Source: Thiogranum longum
Lineage (GTDB): Bacteria; Pseudomonadota; Gammaproteobacteria; DSM-19610
Length of the DNA: 64,000 nt
Assembly: GCF_004339085.1 (NCBI RefSeq)
Contig: NZ_SMFX01000001.1
Location: 1,361,542-1,425,541, forward strand
Direction: 5' to 3'
Under the pieces are notes generated by a model that was not told the DNA's origin, made no database searches, and saw only the letters and a list, made by a program, of their open reading frames with translations. Shown here piece by piece: positions 17,258-25,910 of the stretch. Each line of letters begins with the position of its first letter. The first letter of the stretch is position 1. The position numbers were made by a program, and so were the translations under genes.

Positions 17258-19948
17258 TCAGGTAATTTTAGGGCTAGCGTCCAGGCTTTTCGAGACGATT
17301 TCGAATACATCCCTCGAGAGCGGTTCGTGTGACAGGATACGTTCCAGCTGCTGTGTCATGTGATGCTGGCGGGTGGGGTCATAGCGTTTCCAGCGACTCA
17401 GTGCGCTGACCAGGCGGGCCGCGATTTGCGGGTTCATGCTGTCCAGCTCAAGTACGCGATCGGCGAGGAACCGGTAACCGCGTCCGTCGGCCGCGTGGAA
17501 CCGTACCGGGTTACCCTGGCAGAAGCGTCCGATCAGGGCGCGTACCTTGTTGGGGTTCTTCAGAGTAAAGGCCGGGTGTTCCAGTAATGCAGTAACTCGC
17601 TGCAGTGTCTCGGGCAGGCGTGATCCGGCCTGGATGGCAAACCATTTTTCCACCACCTGCGGATCATCTTTCCATTGCGTATAGAAGTCTTCGAGTGCTT
17701 TCTCGCGCTCGGGAAAATCGTGTTGTGCCAGTGTGCTGAGAGCAGCCAGTGTGTCAGTCATATTACTGGATTGTTCAAATTGCTGTACACACAGCTCACG
17801 GGCCTGTTGTTTTTCTGTTTCCATCATCCATGACAGGCACAGGTTTTTCAGTGAGCGTTGCGCCATATCGTTTGCATCAAAGCGGTAGGGCGCATCGCTT
17901 TGCAATGCCTGGTAACGCCTGGCGAAATCGTCATAGAGTTGTTCGGCAAGCGTTTTTCTGAAGTACATGCGTGCAGCATGGATGGCATCGACATCGACCG
18001 ATTCGGATTGATCGGCAAGGTAAGCTTCCGATGGCAGGCTCAGCGCCTGGACGATCAGGGCCATGTCCAGTCGCGGGTCGTTGAGTGTCGCCCGGAACGC
18101 TTCGATCACAGTTGCGTCGATGTCCAGCGTTTGTTGTTTTTGTGAAGCATCAACCAGTTTCAGCAGGACATTGACAGCAAGCGTCTGTCCGGCATCCCAG
18201 CGGTTGAAGGGATCGCTGTCATTGGCAAGCAGGAAGGCGAGGGTCTGCTCATCACGGTGAATGGCCAGTCGTACCGGTGCGGTGAATCCGCGCAGCAGGG
18301 ATGGCGTGGGCCGTTCAGCGACACCCGTGAAGGTGAAGCGCTGTTCCTGATCGAACAATTCGAGCAGCATTTCGTGCTGTGGAGCCATGCTGTCGGAGGT
18401 GCCTTCAAGCTGCAGGGGCAGGGGGCTGCCATCGCCAGACAGCAGCGCGGTCAGCAGTGGGATATGGAACGGTTTTTTATCCGCTTGCCCGGGTGTAGCA
18501 GGACAGTGCTGGCGCAGTGTCAGCTGATAGCGTTGCTGTTGCGGATCATAGTGGTCTTCCACATCTATAACCGGGGTGCCAGCCTGGCTGTACCAGCGTT
18601 TGAAACGGGTCAGGTCGATGCCGCTGGCATCCTCCATCGCAGCGACAAAATCATCGGTTGTTACAGCCTGGCCATCATGGCGTTCAAAATACAGGTCACA
18701 GCCCTGGCGGAATGTTTCTGCGCCGAGTAGCGTACGTATCATACGCACCACTTCTGCGCCCTTGTTATAGACTGTGACGGTGTAGAAGTTGCTGATCTCG
18801 ATATAGCTGTCGGGCCGTACCGGATGCGCCATCGGACTGGCGTCCTGGGCGAACTGGTGTGCACGCAAAATATTGACGTCATTGATACGCTTGACCGGGT
18901 GCGAGTTCAGGTCGGCACTGAACTCCTGGTCACGGTAGACGGTAAAGCCTTCCTTGAGACTCAACTGGAACCAGTCACGACAGGTGACCCGGTTACCCGA
19001 CCAGTTGTGGAAGTATTCATGGCCGATAATACTCTGGATATTGTAGTAGTCGGCATCGGTGGCAGTTTCCGGGCTGGCCAGTACGCAGGATGAGTTGAAG
19101 ATATTCAGGCCCTTGTTCTCCATTGCACCCATGTTGAAGTCGTTGACCGCGACGATCATGAAAATATCCAGATCATATTCACGGCCGAATGTCTCTTCGT
19201 CCCAGCGCATGGCCTGTTTGATCGAGTCCATGGCGTGCTCGCATTTGTGACGGTTTTCGTGCTCGACATAAATGCGGATGTCTACCTTGCGGCCAGAGCG
19301 GGTGGTGAAATCTCCCTCAATGCAGGCGAGGTCGCCGGCTACCAGGGCAAACAGGTAACTGGGCTTGGGAAACGGGTCTTCCCAGGTTGCCCAGTGACGG
19401 CCATCGTCGAGTTCGCCCCGCTTTATCGGGTTGCCGTTGGATAACAGTACGGGGTAGTTTGTCTTTTCGGCGACCAGGGTGGTGGTATAGCGTGCCATGA
19501 CATCCGGCCGGTCAGGGAACCAGGTAATACGACGGAAGCCTTCTGCCTCACACTGTGTGCAGAACATTCCGCTGGAGACGTACAGGCCTTCCAGTGCTGT
19601 ATTGCTGTCCGGGTGGATGAGGGTTTCGATTTCGACGACGGCACGTTCAGGCATGCCGGACAGTGTCAGCGTCTCATCGTCGATGACCCAGGTGTTTTTA
19701 TCACGCTCGATACCATCGACACTGAGTCTGACCAGTTCAACATCTTTTCCGTACAGGTTCAGTTCATGCCCCTGCACTTTACAGGCCGGGTTGCGGCTCA
19801 CGGTCATGCGGCAATGCACGCGGGTATTCGCCGGGTCCAGTTCAAAGCGCAGTTCAACCGTTTCGACCTGGTAGGCCGGTGGTCGGTAGTCCGTCAGGCG
19901 AATGGCGCGGGGTGTTGCAGGAGTACCGTCTTTGGCGAGTTCGGCCAT
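17258..19948 (-). CDS. pepN: Aminopeptidase N
   Basis: Zinc metallopeptidase (M1 family) of 896 residues that removes N-terminal residues in the cytoplasm. The exopeptidase motif GAMEN is in NMGAMENKGLN and the zinc site HEYFHNW follows about 35 residues later, with the third ligand in LKEGFTVYRDQEFS. Length and the N-terminal KDGTPATPRAIRLTDYRPPAY region match gammaproteobacterial PepN. Single gene, with the peroxiredoxin-like gene upstream on the same strand at about 96 bp. Confidence 0.97.
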   Translation of the reverse strand: MAELAKDGTPATPRAIRLTDYRPPAYQVETVELRFELDPANTRVHCRMTVSRNPACKVQGHELNLYGKDVELVRLSVDGIERDKNTWVIDDETLTLSGMPERAVVEIETLIHPDSNTALEGLYVSSGMFCTQCEAEGFRRITWFPDRPDVMARYTTTLVAEKTNYPVLLSNGNPIKRGELDDGRHWATWEDPFPKPSYLFALVAGDLACIEGDFTTRSGRKVDIRIYVEHENRHKCEHAMDSIKQAMRWDEETFGREYDLDIFMIVAVNDFNMGAMENKGLNIFNSSCVLASPETATDADYYNIQSIIGHEYFHNWSGNRVTCRDWFQLSLKEGFTVYRDQEFSADLNSHPVKRINDVNILRAHQFAQDASPMAHPVRPDSYIEISNFYTVTVYNKGAEVVRMIRTLLGAETFRQGCDLYFERHDGQAVTTDDFVAAMEDASGIDLTRFKRWYSQAGTPVIDVEDHYDPQQQRYQLTLRQHCPATPGQADKKPFHIPLLTALLSGDGSPLPLQLEGTSDSMAPQHEMLLELFDQEQRFTFTGVAERPTPSLLRGFTAPVRLAIHRDEQTLAFLLANDSDPFNRWDAGQTLAVNVLLKLVDASQKQQTLDIDATVIEAFRATLNDPRLDMALIVQALSLPSEAYLADQSESVDVDAIHAARMYFRKTLAEQLYDDFARRYQALQSDAPYRFDANDMAQRSLKNLCLSWMMETEKQQARELCVQQFEQSSNMTDTLAALSTLAQHDFPEREKALEDFYTQWKDDPQVVEKWFAIQAGSRLPETLQRVTALLEHPAFTLKNPNKVRALIGRFCQGNPVRFHAADGRGYRFLADRVLELDSMNPQIAARLVSALSRWKRYDPTRQHHMTQQLERILSHEPLSRDVFEIVSKSLDASPKIT

Positions 19949-20044
19949 GCTGTTATCCAGGAATGCTGTCAGAAGAGTGCGCCATTGTAGTGACAGAGGC
20001 GGGTTACCGCTACAGTCGACTTCTACACGTGCGTGTGCAGCGCG

Positions 20045-20698
20045 TTACAGGGACCGGAGCGCCTTGATAATCTCGTCAGGCTCCATGCGCGAGGTGTAGT
20101 TTTTGTCAATATGGGCAGCGCGCACGGTACGGTCACGATCGATGACATAAGTTGCCGGTACCGGCAACTGCCAGCTTTCATCCAGGTTGGCGGCTGGAAG
20201 GTCCAGACCCCATTCCAGATACAGCGGGCGCAGGGTTTCGTGTACGTCCATGATCAGACCATACTCAGCCGCGATCCTGTTATGCATGTCGGATAGCACG
20301 TCGAATGTCAGGTCGAGTTTTTGTGCGTGTGTCAGCGAACTGTCCGGTTTTTCCGGTGAGACAGCGATCAGGCGTGCGCCACAGGCCTTTATGTCTTCTA
20401 CGCGTCGTTGTAATGCATTCAGCTCCAGGTTGCAGAATGGACACCAGGAGCCACGGTAAAAGCTCAGAACCACAGGCCCGTCACTGAGTGCGTCGCTCAG
20501 TGTCAGATCTTCATTTGTTACAGAAGGCAGTGTGAAATCCGGCGCTTTGCCGCCCACGTTGACAGCGTTGTCAGCGGTATCTGACGCCATCAGCGATTCA
20601 AATGCCTTACCGACGGTTTCCTGTTGGGCGGCCGGCAGATTTGCAACAAAGGCCTCCAGGGCCTCACGGGTTTGATCAGACAGACTTTGCTGGCTCAT
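20045..20698 (-). CDS. Peroxiredoxin-like (AhpC/TSA redoxin) protein
   Basis: Redoxin-fold protein of 217 residues with the motif FYRGSWCPFCNLELNALQ around residue 85, typical of the peroxiredoxin-like family in which the first Cys aligns with the peroxidatic Cys. The N-terminal helical 40 residues (LEAFVANLPAAQQETVGKAF) are common in this family. The substrate is not known. A truncated TetR reading frame lies 16 bp upstream on the same strand, so the original pair may have been a TetR-controlled redox gene. Confidence 0.85.
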   Translation of the reverse strand: MSQQSLSDQTREALEAFVANLPAAQQETVGKAFESLMASDTADNAVNVGGKAPDFTLPSVTNEDLTLSDALSDGPVVLSFYRGSWCPFCNLELNALQRRVEDIKACGARLIAVSPEKPDSSLTHAQKLDLTFDVLSDMHNRIAAEYGLIMDVHETLRPLYLEWGLDLPAANLDESWQLPVPATYVIDRDRTVRAAHIDKNYTSRMEPDEIIKALRSL

Positions 20699-20714
20699 TC
20701 GTCATCTCTCCATG

Positions 20715-20876
20715 TTAGCTGGCTAACTTGATTTTGAAATAGTAGTAGACATTCCCGAGGGGTACGCGCGCATCGTTGGCAATATCCGCGAGGGTGTTCT
20801 GCTTGAAGCCTTGCTGAAGAATAAGTTTGTCGGCTGCACTGATCAGGCGTTCGCGCTTGTCACTGATTCCTGCCAT
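20715..20876 (-). pseudogene. Truncated TetR-family regulator (helix-turn-helix only)
   Basis: A 53-codon frame encodes only the TetR N-terminal DNA-binding domain: AGISDKRERLISAADKLIL, then FKQNTLADIANDARVPLGNV and YYYFK. It then ends with a stop after KIKLAS. TetR proteins are normally near 190 residues, so the whole ligand-binding and dimer domain is missing. It lies directly upstream of the peroxiredoxin-like gene on the same strand and next to the broken luxR. It is probably a remnant left by a deletion. Confidence 0.8.
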
Positions 20877-20912
20877 ATAATAACCACAATTCTCTTATTA
20901 TGTAGTATCACT

Positions 20913-21443
20913 ATGATCTTTCAAGAGTATATTGAAAAAATACGCGCTGCATTCAGGTTCCATAGCCTGAACTGTAAGTAATATACTGTTCGTATATACT
21001 TTCGTCTACCTCGCGCGCAGGAAGCGCGATAAAGTAACAATAACCGATATTGTGCGCACAATGTCACACCCTACCGCTGGGATGGTGAAAGTCTGTTGCG
21101 CAGTGACAAGGCCGAAGTCAGGCGTTTTATGAGTGAAGCCCGTGACTTTGGTATTAACAGCGGTGTCAGTTTTCCACTGCATACCGCGCAGGGCGATTTC
21201 GCCATGCTGAGTTTCGCGAGCGAAAGCCTGCAGGCTTTGCCTGAGCCACGCCTGCAAAAGGAGTGCATGCTGTGGGTAACAGAGGGAAAAACAGCCTGGG
21301 AAACGTCACAGATTCTCAGTATTTCAGAACGCACAGTAACCTTTCACCTGCAGAATGTTCAGCACAAGCTGGGTGTCAATAACCGTCAGCAGGCGGTTGC
21401 CCGTGCTGTTGCGCTGGGTATTATCGAACCCCAGTTCGGCTAA
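20913..21443 (+). pseudogene. Broken luxR-type quorum-sensing regulator with internal deletion
   Basis: The start ATG at 20913 gives MIFQEYIEKIRAAFRFHS, typical of LuxR N-termini, but a stop follows at 20979. The same frame reopens after the TAA at 21030 with NRYCAHNVTPYRWDGESL, which matches the middle of the autoinducer-binding domain. It runs on through SGVSFPLHTAQGDFAMLS to an intact LuxR helix-turn-helix (TAWETSQILSISERTVTFHL). The two parts are in the same frame but about 60 residues of the ligand-binding domain are missing. From 21096 a TTG could start a short protein with just the C-terminal half, so a DNA-binding fragment might still be made. Confidence 0.82.
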
Positions 21444-21504
21444 TACGCGGCAAACCTGCCAATGCCATAGCTTTACCCGCGCTGCCTGCACGGCAGTAAC
21501 CGTA

Positions 21505-21524
21505 ACCTGTTAAATCTGACAGTT
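21505..21524. promoter_or_regulatory. Candidate lux box
   Basis: ACCTGT-N8-ACAGTT, a 20-bp imperfect palindrome that matches the classical lux box (ACCTGT-N8-ACAGGT) at 11 of 12 arm positions. It ends 57 bp upstream of the luxI-like start, the usual location for LuxR activation of luxI. Confidence 0.7.
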
Positions 21525-21581
21525 ACTACCCACCTCTCAAAACGATTAACTGACTCCCGTATTACACAGGGAGGATGGCTC

Positions 21582-22031
21582 ATGTGCAAAATTCTGCTCG
21601 GTGGTGGCGATACCCCACATTTTGGTCAGAGTGTGCTGCTGGATATGTTCGCATTCCGGCATGAAGTGCTTTATCGACGTTTAGGCTGGGACGTACAAAC
21701 ACGTTACCAGCTTGAATATGATGAATTCGACGATAGGGATCCTGTTTACATGCTGGCCGAGGATGACTGGCTACTGGTCAATGCAAGGTCATTTGACGGG
21801 GACGAAACGGATTTGATCCAGTCTCTGCGCACAGCGGGATTTTTTATTCCTGGCAGAACAACTGCATTACGCCAGTCATGTGGTGTTGAATGGCTGGCGG
21901 ACGGCCGTTTGCAGATGCACTGCTGCAGGCAGGCTTCCCTGCGGGAGCCGTGCGCCAGTTCACGGTTTGACGTACCGGAGGATGATAGCTTCGTGTTCGA
22001 ATATCAGGCACCGGTAAAGCGTGCAAAATAA
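21582..22031 (+). pseudogene. LuxI-type acyl-homoserine-lactone synthase remnant with unrelated C-terminus
   Basis: A 149-residue frame with the ribosome site GGGAGG. Residues 19-65 (for example FRHEVLYRRLGWDV and YDEFDDRDPVYMLAEDD) match the N-terminal third of LuxI enzymes, including the conserved Arg, Trp and two Asp of the active site. After about residue 66 the similarity stops: the conserved Arg in the GCxRLLPT strand and the Glu/Arg pair near residue 100 are absent. It cannot be a normal synthase; the last 80 residues are not recognised. It sits downstream of the broken luxR and a lux box. Confidence 0.72.
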
Positions 22032-22046
22032 AGCGGGCAGGGTTAT

Positions 22047-23360
22047 TTGAATATACGCGAAGCATCATTCTGGAAGGACATTGAACCCCTGTTCTCGGAA
22101 CACCTTGTCGGGACAAGGTACTGTGACTACCGCATTCTTATGGATCGCTGTGAACAGGGTCTGAGGCGGGCACAACGTTCCGGTGCGGGGGTGATGCTGT
22201 TTGTAATCCGGTTCAGACACAAGGATAACCAGGCCGGGCAACATCATGACAGCATTCTGGAGTTGGCCTGTCAGCGCGTCTGCAGTTGTCTGAGGGCCTG
22301 CGATTCGGTGTGCAGACTTGATGACGGCAGGCTCGCAATTCTTTCCGAGGATGTGACTGAACCCGGCCTTGCCGCGCTCATGGTGGAAAAATTCCAGGCG
22401 GCACTTTCGCCGTCACTGTGCATCGCCCAATCCCGTTTCGAGTTGACCTTGTGTGTGGGGATCGCAGTACACCCGCAGGACCGGGGAGATGCCACGCAAT
22501 TGTGGCGACTGGCGGAGTTACGCGCCAGGCAGGCTTTTGATAATGGCATGGATGCGGTAACGGCACCCGGCATTGTTGCCGGTGCCAGCGAAATGGAGTA
22601 CTACAAATTAATCAGGGAGTTGCATCAGGCCTACAGGAATGGCGAATTTGTCGTTGTGTATCAGCCTGTGTTTAACATGGAGAGCCGAACACTGGTGGGC
22701 ATGGAAGCCTTGTTGCGCTGGGAGCGGGATGAGCAACATGTGCTGTATCCGGCAGAGTTTCTCGATCTGCTCGAAGACAGTGGACTTATCGTGCCAATTG
22801 GCGAAAGCCTGTTGCATGATACCTGTAAGTTTGGTACCAGGCTGATGAAAGCAGGCCATCACGGTGTGCGTGTCTGCGTCAATGTATCAGGACGACAACT
22901 GGAAGATGGAGGCTTTGTGCTGTCCGTTCTGGATGCTGTCTATGATGCGGATCTGCCCCCGGTCCTGTTGCAGCTTGAATTTTCCGAACAGGTTTTAAAA
23001 GAACACGTCAGTTCGCTTTCACGTCTGTTGCCGGAACTCCGGAATGCAGGCGTCAGTATTGCCATTGACCATTTCGGCGTAACGGCGTTGTCGCTGGCAG
23101 ACCTGGTACGCTTGCCGGTGTCACTGATCAAAATGGACCAGTCGCTGGTCGGTGGTGTGATGGATGACGCGGTTGCCCAGGCAATTATGTCGGGCTCACT
23201 GGCGTTCGCCCGGGGTGCCGGTATAGAGGTTGCTGCCGTTGGTGTGGAGGCCGACGAGCAACTTGGCGCACTGGACAGTATGGGCTTCAAGGAAGCCCAG
23301 GGCAGCGTATTTGTCTGCCCGTCATCCGCCAGTGGTTTGCTGGATACGTTTAGCGACTGA
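22047..23360 (+). CDS. Degenerate GGDEF-EAL domain protein
   Basis: Protein of 437 residues. Residues 25-170 look like a GGDEF domain whose signature is replaced by VCRLDDGRLAIL, so no diguanylate cyclase activity is expected. Residues 185-430 are an EAL domain. The ExL motif is present (GMEALLRW), as is the Asn in VNVSGRQ. But the DDFG motif reads DHFG, the loop-6 GTGYSS is replaced by VTALSL, and the AEGVE motif reads AVGVE, which removes a metal-binding Asp and the expected catalytic Glu. It is likely a c-di-GMP-binding or protein-interaction module rather than a phosphodiesterase. It follows the luxI remnant by 15 bp. Confidence 0.88.
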   Translation: MNIREASFWKDIEPLFSEHLVGTRYCDYRILMDRCEQGLRRAQRSGAGVMLFVIRFRHKDNQAGQHHDSILELACQRVCSCLRACDSVCRLDDGRLAILSEDVTEPGLAALMVEKFQAALSPSLCIAQSRFELTLCVGIAVHPQDRGDATQLWRLAELRARQAFDNGMDAVTAPGIVAGASEMEYYKLIRELHQAYRNGEFVVVYQPVFNMESRTLVGMEALLRWERDEQHVLYPAEFLDLLEDSGLIVPIGESLLHDTCKFGTRLMKAGHHGVRVCVNVSGRQLEDGGFVLSVLDAVYDADLPPVLLQLEFSEQVLKEHVSSLSRLLPELRNAGVSIAIDHFGVTALSLADLVRLPVSLIKMDQSLVGGVMDDAVAQAIMSGSLAFARGAGIEVAAVGVEADEQLGALDSMGFKEAQGSVFVCPSSASGLLDTFSD

Positions 23361-23364
23361 AGAA

Positions 23365-24378
23365 TCAGGCTGCCAGGGTTTTGTCCCGGGCGCGGTTTTC
23401 CCACAAGGCATGCGCAAGTTCCAGCGCTTCGTCGGCAGTTTCGGCCTTGCCCATCAGCTGGAGAGCAATGGCTGCAGTACTGATGACGGCGGCCTCACCG
23501 TACTCATCCTCAATTTCACCGCGCCACAGCCCCGCCAGCTGTTGTACGTCGAGGTTATCTGCCTTGACGTGGCGTTGTTTAAACAACGCCGGCCATTCCT
23601 CTTCAACTAACCGGCCGTGTTGAACGCGCTGGACAAGGCAGGGGATGTCGGGGTTACGTTCAATCTCACCACCTTCACCCTTGATGACCGCTACGTTGGC
23701 TTCACCCAGAAGCTGGGCAGCTTCCTGGTGCACCGGTCGGTAACCCGGGTGAAAAATACCCTGCATGACATTTGGTGCATGGAAGGGATTAATGCTGCGT
23801 GCAATGGTGTGTACCGGTGAACGCAGGCCCATCAGCGGGCGCAGTTCGATAATCTCGTGCATTTTCGGACACAGGAATTCAATGTCCAGGTAGGCAAAGT
23901 TTTCCTGCTTCATCCGGCTGCAGGCTTCGGCGATGGACGTGCAGGGCGTTATACCCAGTGCGGCAAGCACGTCGCGGGTATAGATTCGGCCATTGGTGTG
24001 TCCGCTGGCGCCGTGCATAAAGACAGTGGTGCCGTTTTGCGCCAGCAGCAGGGTGGACAGAATGAACCAGGGCAGGTGACGGCGCTTGCCGGCATACGAT
24101 GACCAGTCAAGGTCAACCTGTGGCGCATCTTCGGGGATCTCGATGCAATCGCGGGTTGCCCGAACGAAGCCTGAAACTTCTTCGGGTGTTTCCTCTTTCA
24201 TCCGCATGAGCATAAGGAAGGCGCCCATCTGTACGGGTTCGACCTCATCCCGAAGGATCATGCACATGGCCTTCCAGGCTTCTTCCTCGGTGAGTGGGCG
24301 CGCACCGTTTTTGCCCTTGCCGATAATGCGAATGTATTCGGCAAAGGGGTGCTCTTCGTAGGATGTCATCTCAACCAT
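23365..24378 (-). CDS. ybiB: TrpD2/YbiB family glycosyltransferase-fold protein
   Basis: Protein of 337 residues with the fold of anthranilate phosphoribosyltransferase: an N-terminal helical domain (LTEEEAWKAMCMILRDEVEP) and a PRPP-binding-like core with MHGASGHTNGRIYTRDVLAA. The true TrpD glycine-rich PRPP motif is altered, as in E. coli YbiB, which binds DNA or RNA and is not an anthranilate enzyme. The family is often called TrpD2. It is convergent with the GGDEF-EAL gene, with 4 bp between stops. Function in the cell is not settled. Confidence 0.83.
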   Translation of the reverse strand: MVEMTSYEEHPFAEYIRIIGKGKNGARPLTEEEAWKAMCMILRDEVEPVQMGAFLMLMRMKEETPEEVSGFVRATRDCIEIPEDAPQVDLDWSSYAGKRRHLPWFILSTLLLAQNGTTVFMHGASGHTNGRIYTRDVLAALGITPCTSIAEACSRMKQENFAYLDIEFLCPKMHEIIELRPLMGLRSPVHTIARSINPFHAPNVMQGIFHPGYRPVHQEAAQLLGEANVAVIKGEGGEIERNPDIPCLVQRVQHGRLVEEEWPALFKQRHVKADNLDVQQLAGLWRGEIEDEYGEAAVISTAAIALQLMGKAETADEALELAHALWENRARDKTLAA

Positions 24379-24490
24379 GGTTTTGTCCCGCCACTAAAAT
24401 CACATAGAAAATTTAAGGAAAACAACTTGATATAAAAGAGAGGATACCCCTGAAACAATCTTTCAGGAAGTACCGGCAGTAAAATCCAGC

Positions 24491-24679
24491 TTATCCACGA
24501 ACCATTAAAATCAGGAAAATCACAAAACCCACGACTGCCGCGATCGGCAGCAGTGCCGCTTTCCAGTCATCCGCCGATCCTTTCGGGCCGTGCTTCATCA
24601 TGTGCTTTGCCGCAGGCCACAGTTTCACGATCATGATGACCAGGAAAATCGCCAGCAGAATTTTTGACCACATCGGCAT
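24491..24679 (-). CDS. Small two-pass membrane protein
   Basis: A 62-residue protein with two clear membrane helices (ILLAIFLVIMIVKLW and LLPIAAVVGFVIFLILMV) joined by a polar loop with KHGPKGSADDWK. The family is small and uncharacterised. It lies between trpD2 and the BI-1 family gene and is separated from the latter by a strong terminator-like hairpin. No function can be given. Confidence 0.7.
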   Translation of the reverse strand: MPMWSKILLAIFLVIMIVKLWPAAKHMMKHGPKGSADDWKAALLPIAAVVGFVIFLILMVRG

Positions 24680-24690
24680 TTTCAGGCTCC

Positions 24691-24725
24691 CGACAAAAAC
24701 AGGCCATACCCTGGGGTATGGCCTG
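24691..24725 (-). terminator. Rho-independent terminator of the BI-1 family gene
   Basis: A perfect 12-bp inverted repeat (CAGGCCATACCC and GGGTATGGCCTG) with a 2-nt centre at 24712-24713. Read on the minus strand it is followed by a T-run (complement of CAAAAAC at 24694-24700), so it ends the transcript of the gene at 24769-25440. Confidence 0.85.
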
Positions 24726-24768
24726 CGACATGATGGTTCTACAAATTAGTCCGGCTTACAGCAGCAGA

Positions 24769-25440
24769 TCAGTCGCGACCCGAAAATGCTGACAACAGGT
24801 GCAACAGGGCGACGAACAGGTTGTACAGGTTCAGGTACAGTCCTACGGTCGCACGGATGTAGTTGGTTTCGCCACCATTGACGATACGGCTGGTATCAAA
24901 CAGGATCAGGCCACTCATCAACATTACAATGGCCGCAGAGATGGTCAGCTGCAGTACCGGTATGGCCAGGAAGATATTGGCGACAGCGGCGATCAGCACC
25001 ACGATCAGACCGGCAAACAGGAAGCCGCCCATGAAGCTGAAATCCCGCTTGCTGGTTAGCGCGTAACCAGATAGACCCAGAAATACAAGACCGGTTCCGC
25101 CCAGTGCCGTGCCGACAATGCGTGCACCGCCGGGAATGGCGAACTGGTAACTGAGTAATGGCCCAAGCCCGAAACCGAGCAAGCCGGTAATGGCGAAAAC
25201 GACAAAGATACCTGCCGTGGAATTTTCAGTACGAGGCAATACCAGCCAGATCAGCGCCAGGGCGCCCAGCGAAGCAAACATCGACATGCCGGGTGAGACT
25301 GTCATGGTCATAGACAGGCCAGCCATCAACGCACTGAACAGCAGCGTCATGGAGAGTAATATGTAGGTATTTTTCAGTACCTTGTTGGTCGAAAGGGCAG
25401 AGCCTTGCGACCGGATTACTGTGCTATCGAGTCGATTCAT
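24769..25440 (-). CDS. Bax inhibitor-1/YccA family inner-membrane protein
   Basis: Membrane protein of 223 residues with seven hydrophobic helices, for example LLSMTLLFSALMAGLSM, AGIFVVFAITGLLGFGLGPL, and AAIVMLMSGLILFDTSRIV. The late motif LFDTSRIVNGGETNYIRATV with a following LYLNLYNLFVALLHLLS is characteristic of the BI-1/YccA group. In E. coli YccA modulates the FtsH protease; BI-1 homologues conduct Ca2+. Single gene with its own terminator. The N-terminal 20 residues are cytoplasmic. Confidence 0.93.
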   Translation of the reverse strand: MNRLDSTVIRSQGSALSTNKVLKNTYILLSMTLLFSALMAGLSMTMTVSPGMSMFASLGALALIWLVLPRTENSTAGIFVVFAITGLLGFGLGPLLSYQFAIPGGARIVGTALGGTGLVFLGLSGYALTSKRDFSFMGGFLFAGLIVVLIAAVANIFLAIPVLQLTISAAIVMLMSGLILFDTSRIVNGGETNYIRATVGLYLNLYNLFVALLHLLSAFSGRD

Positions 25441-25588
25441 TTCCCGTCTTTTCCTCTTTTAACGAAATATTGAGATTCATTATACCTCACTTGCAGGCTT
25501 TGAGGGACACATGGGGGCTAAGTTCCCGATTTTCAAGACAGGACTTCCCGAAACCCCGGTAAATCGTATATCCTTGCGCCCGCTGCAC

Positions 25589-25680
<92 letters not shown>

Positions 25681-25910
25681 TTCGCCGGCTCGACCTTCCC
25701 CTTAAGCCCTGTAAATAACAGGGTTATATGCGCTTGTAAGCAACCAGTCTTCCCTGTTCCCGGTTCGATGCCGATGGCTGGACGCTCAAATGCGGTATCG
25801 GCATAATCCAGCCAGTCCGTAATAATTATCGGGCATCAGCAATTTGCCGTTCAAGGAATGGACGGTATCTTCCGTATAACAATGCAGCACAACCACAAGG
25901 AACGAGGTTT

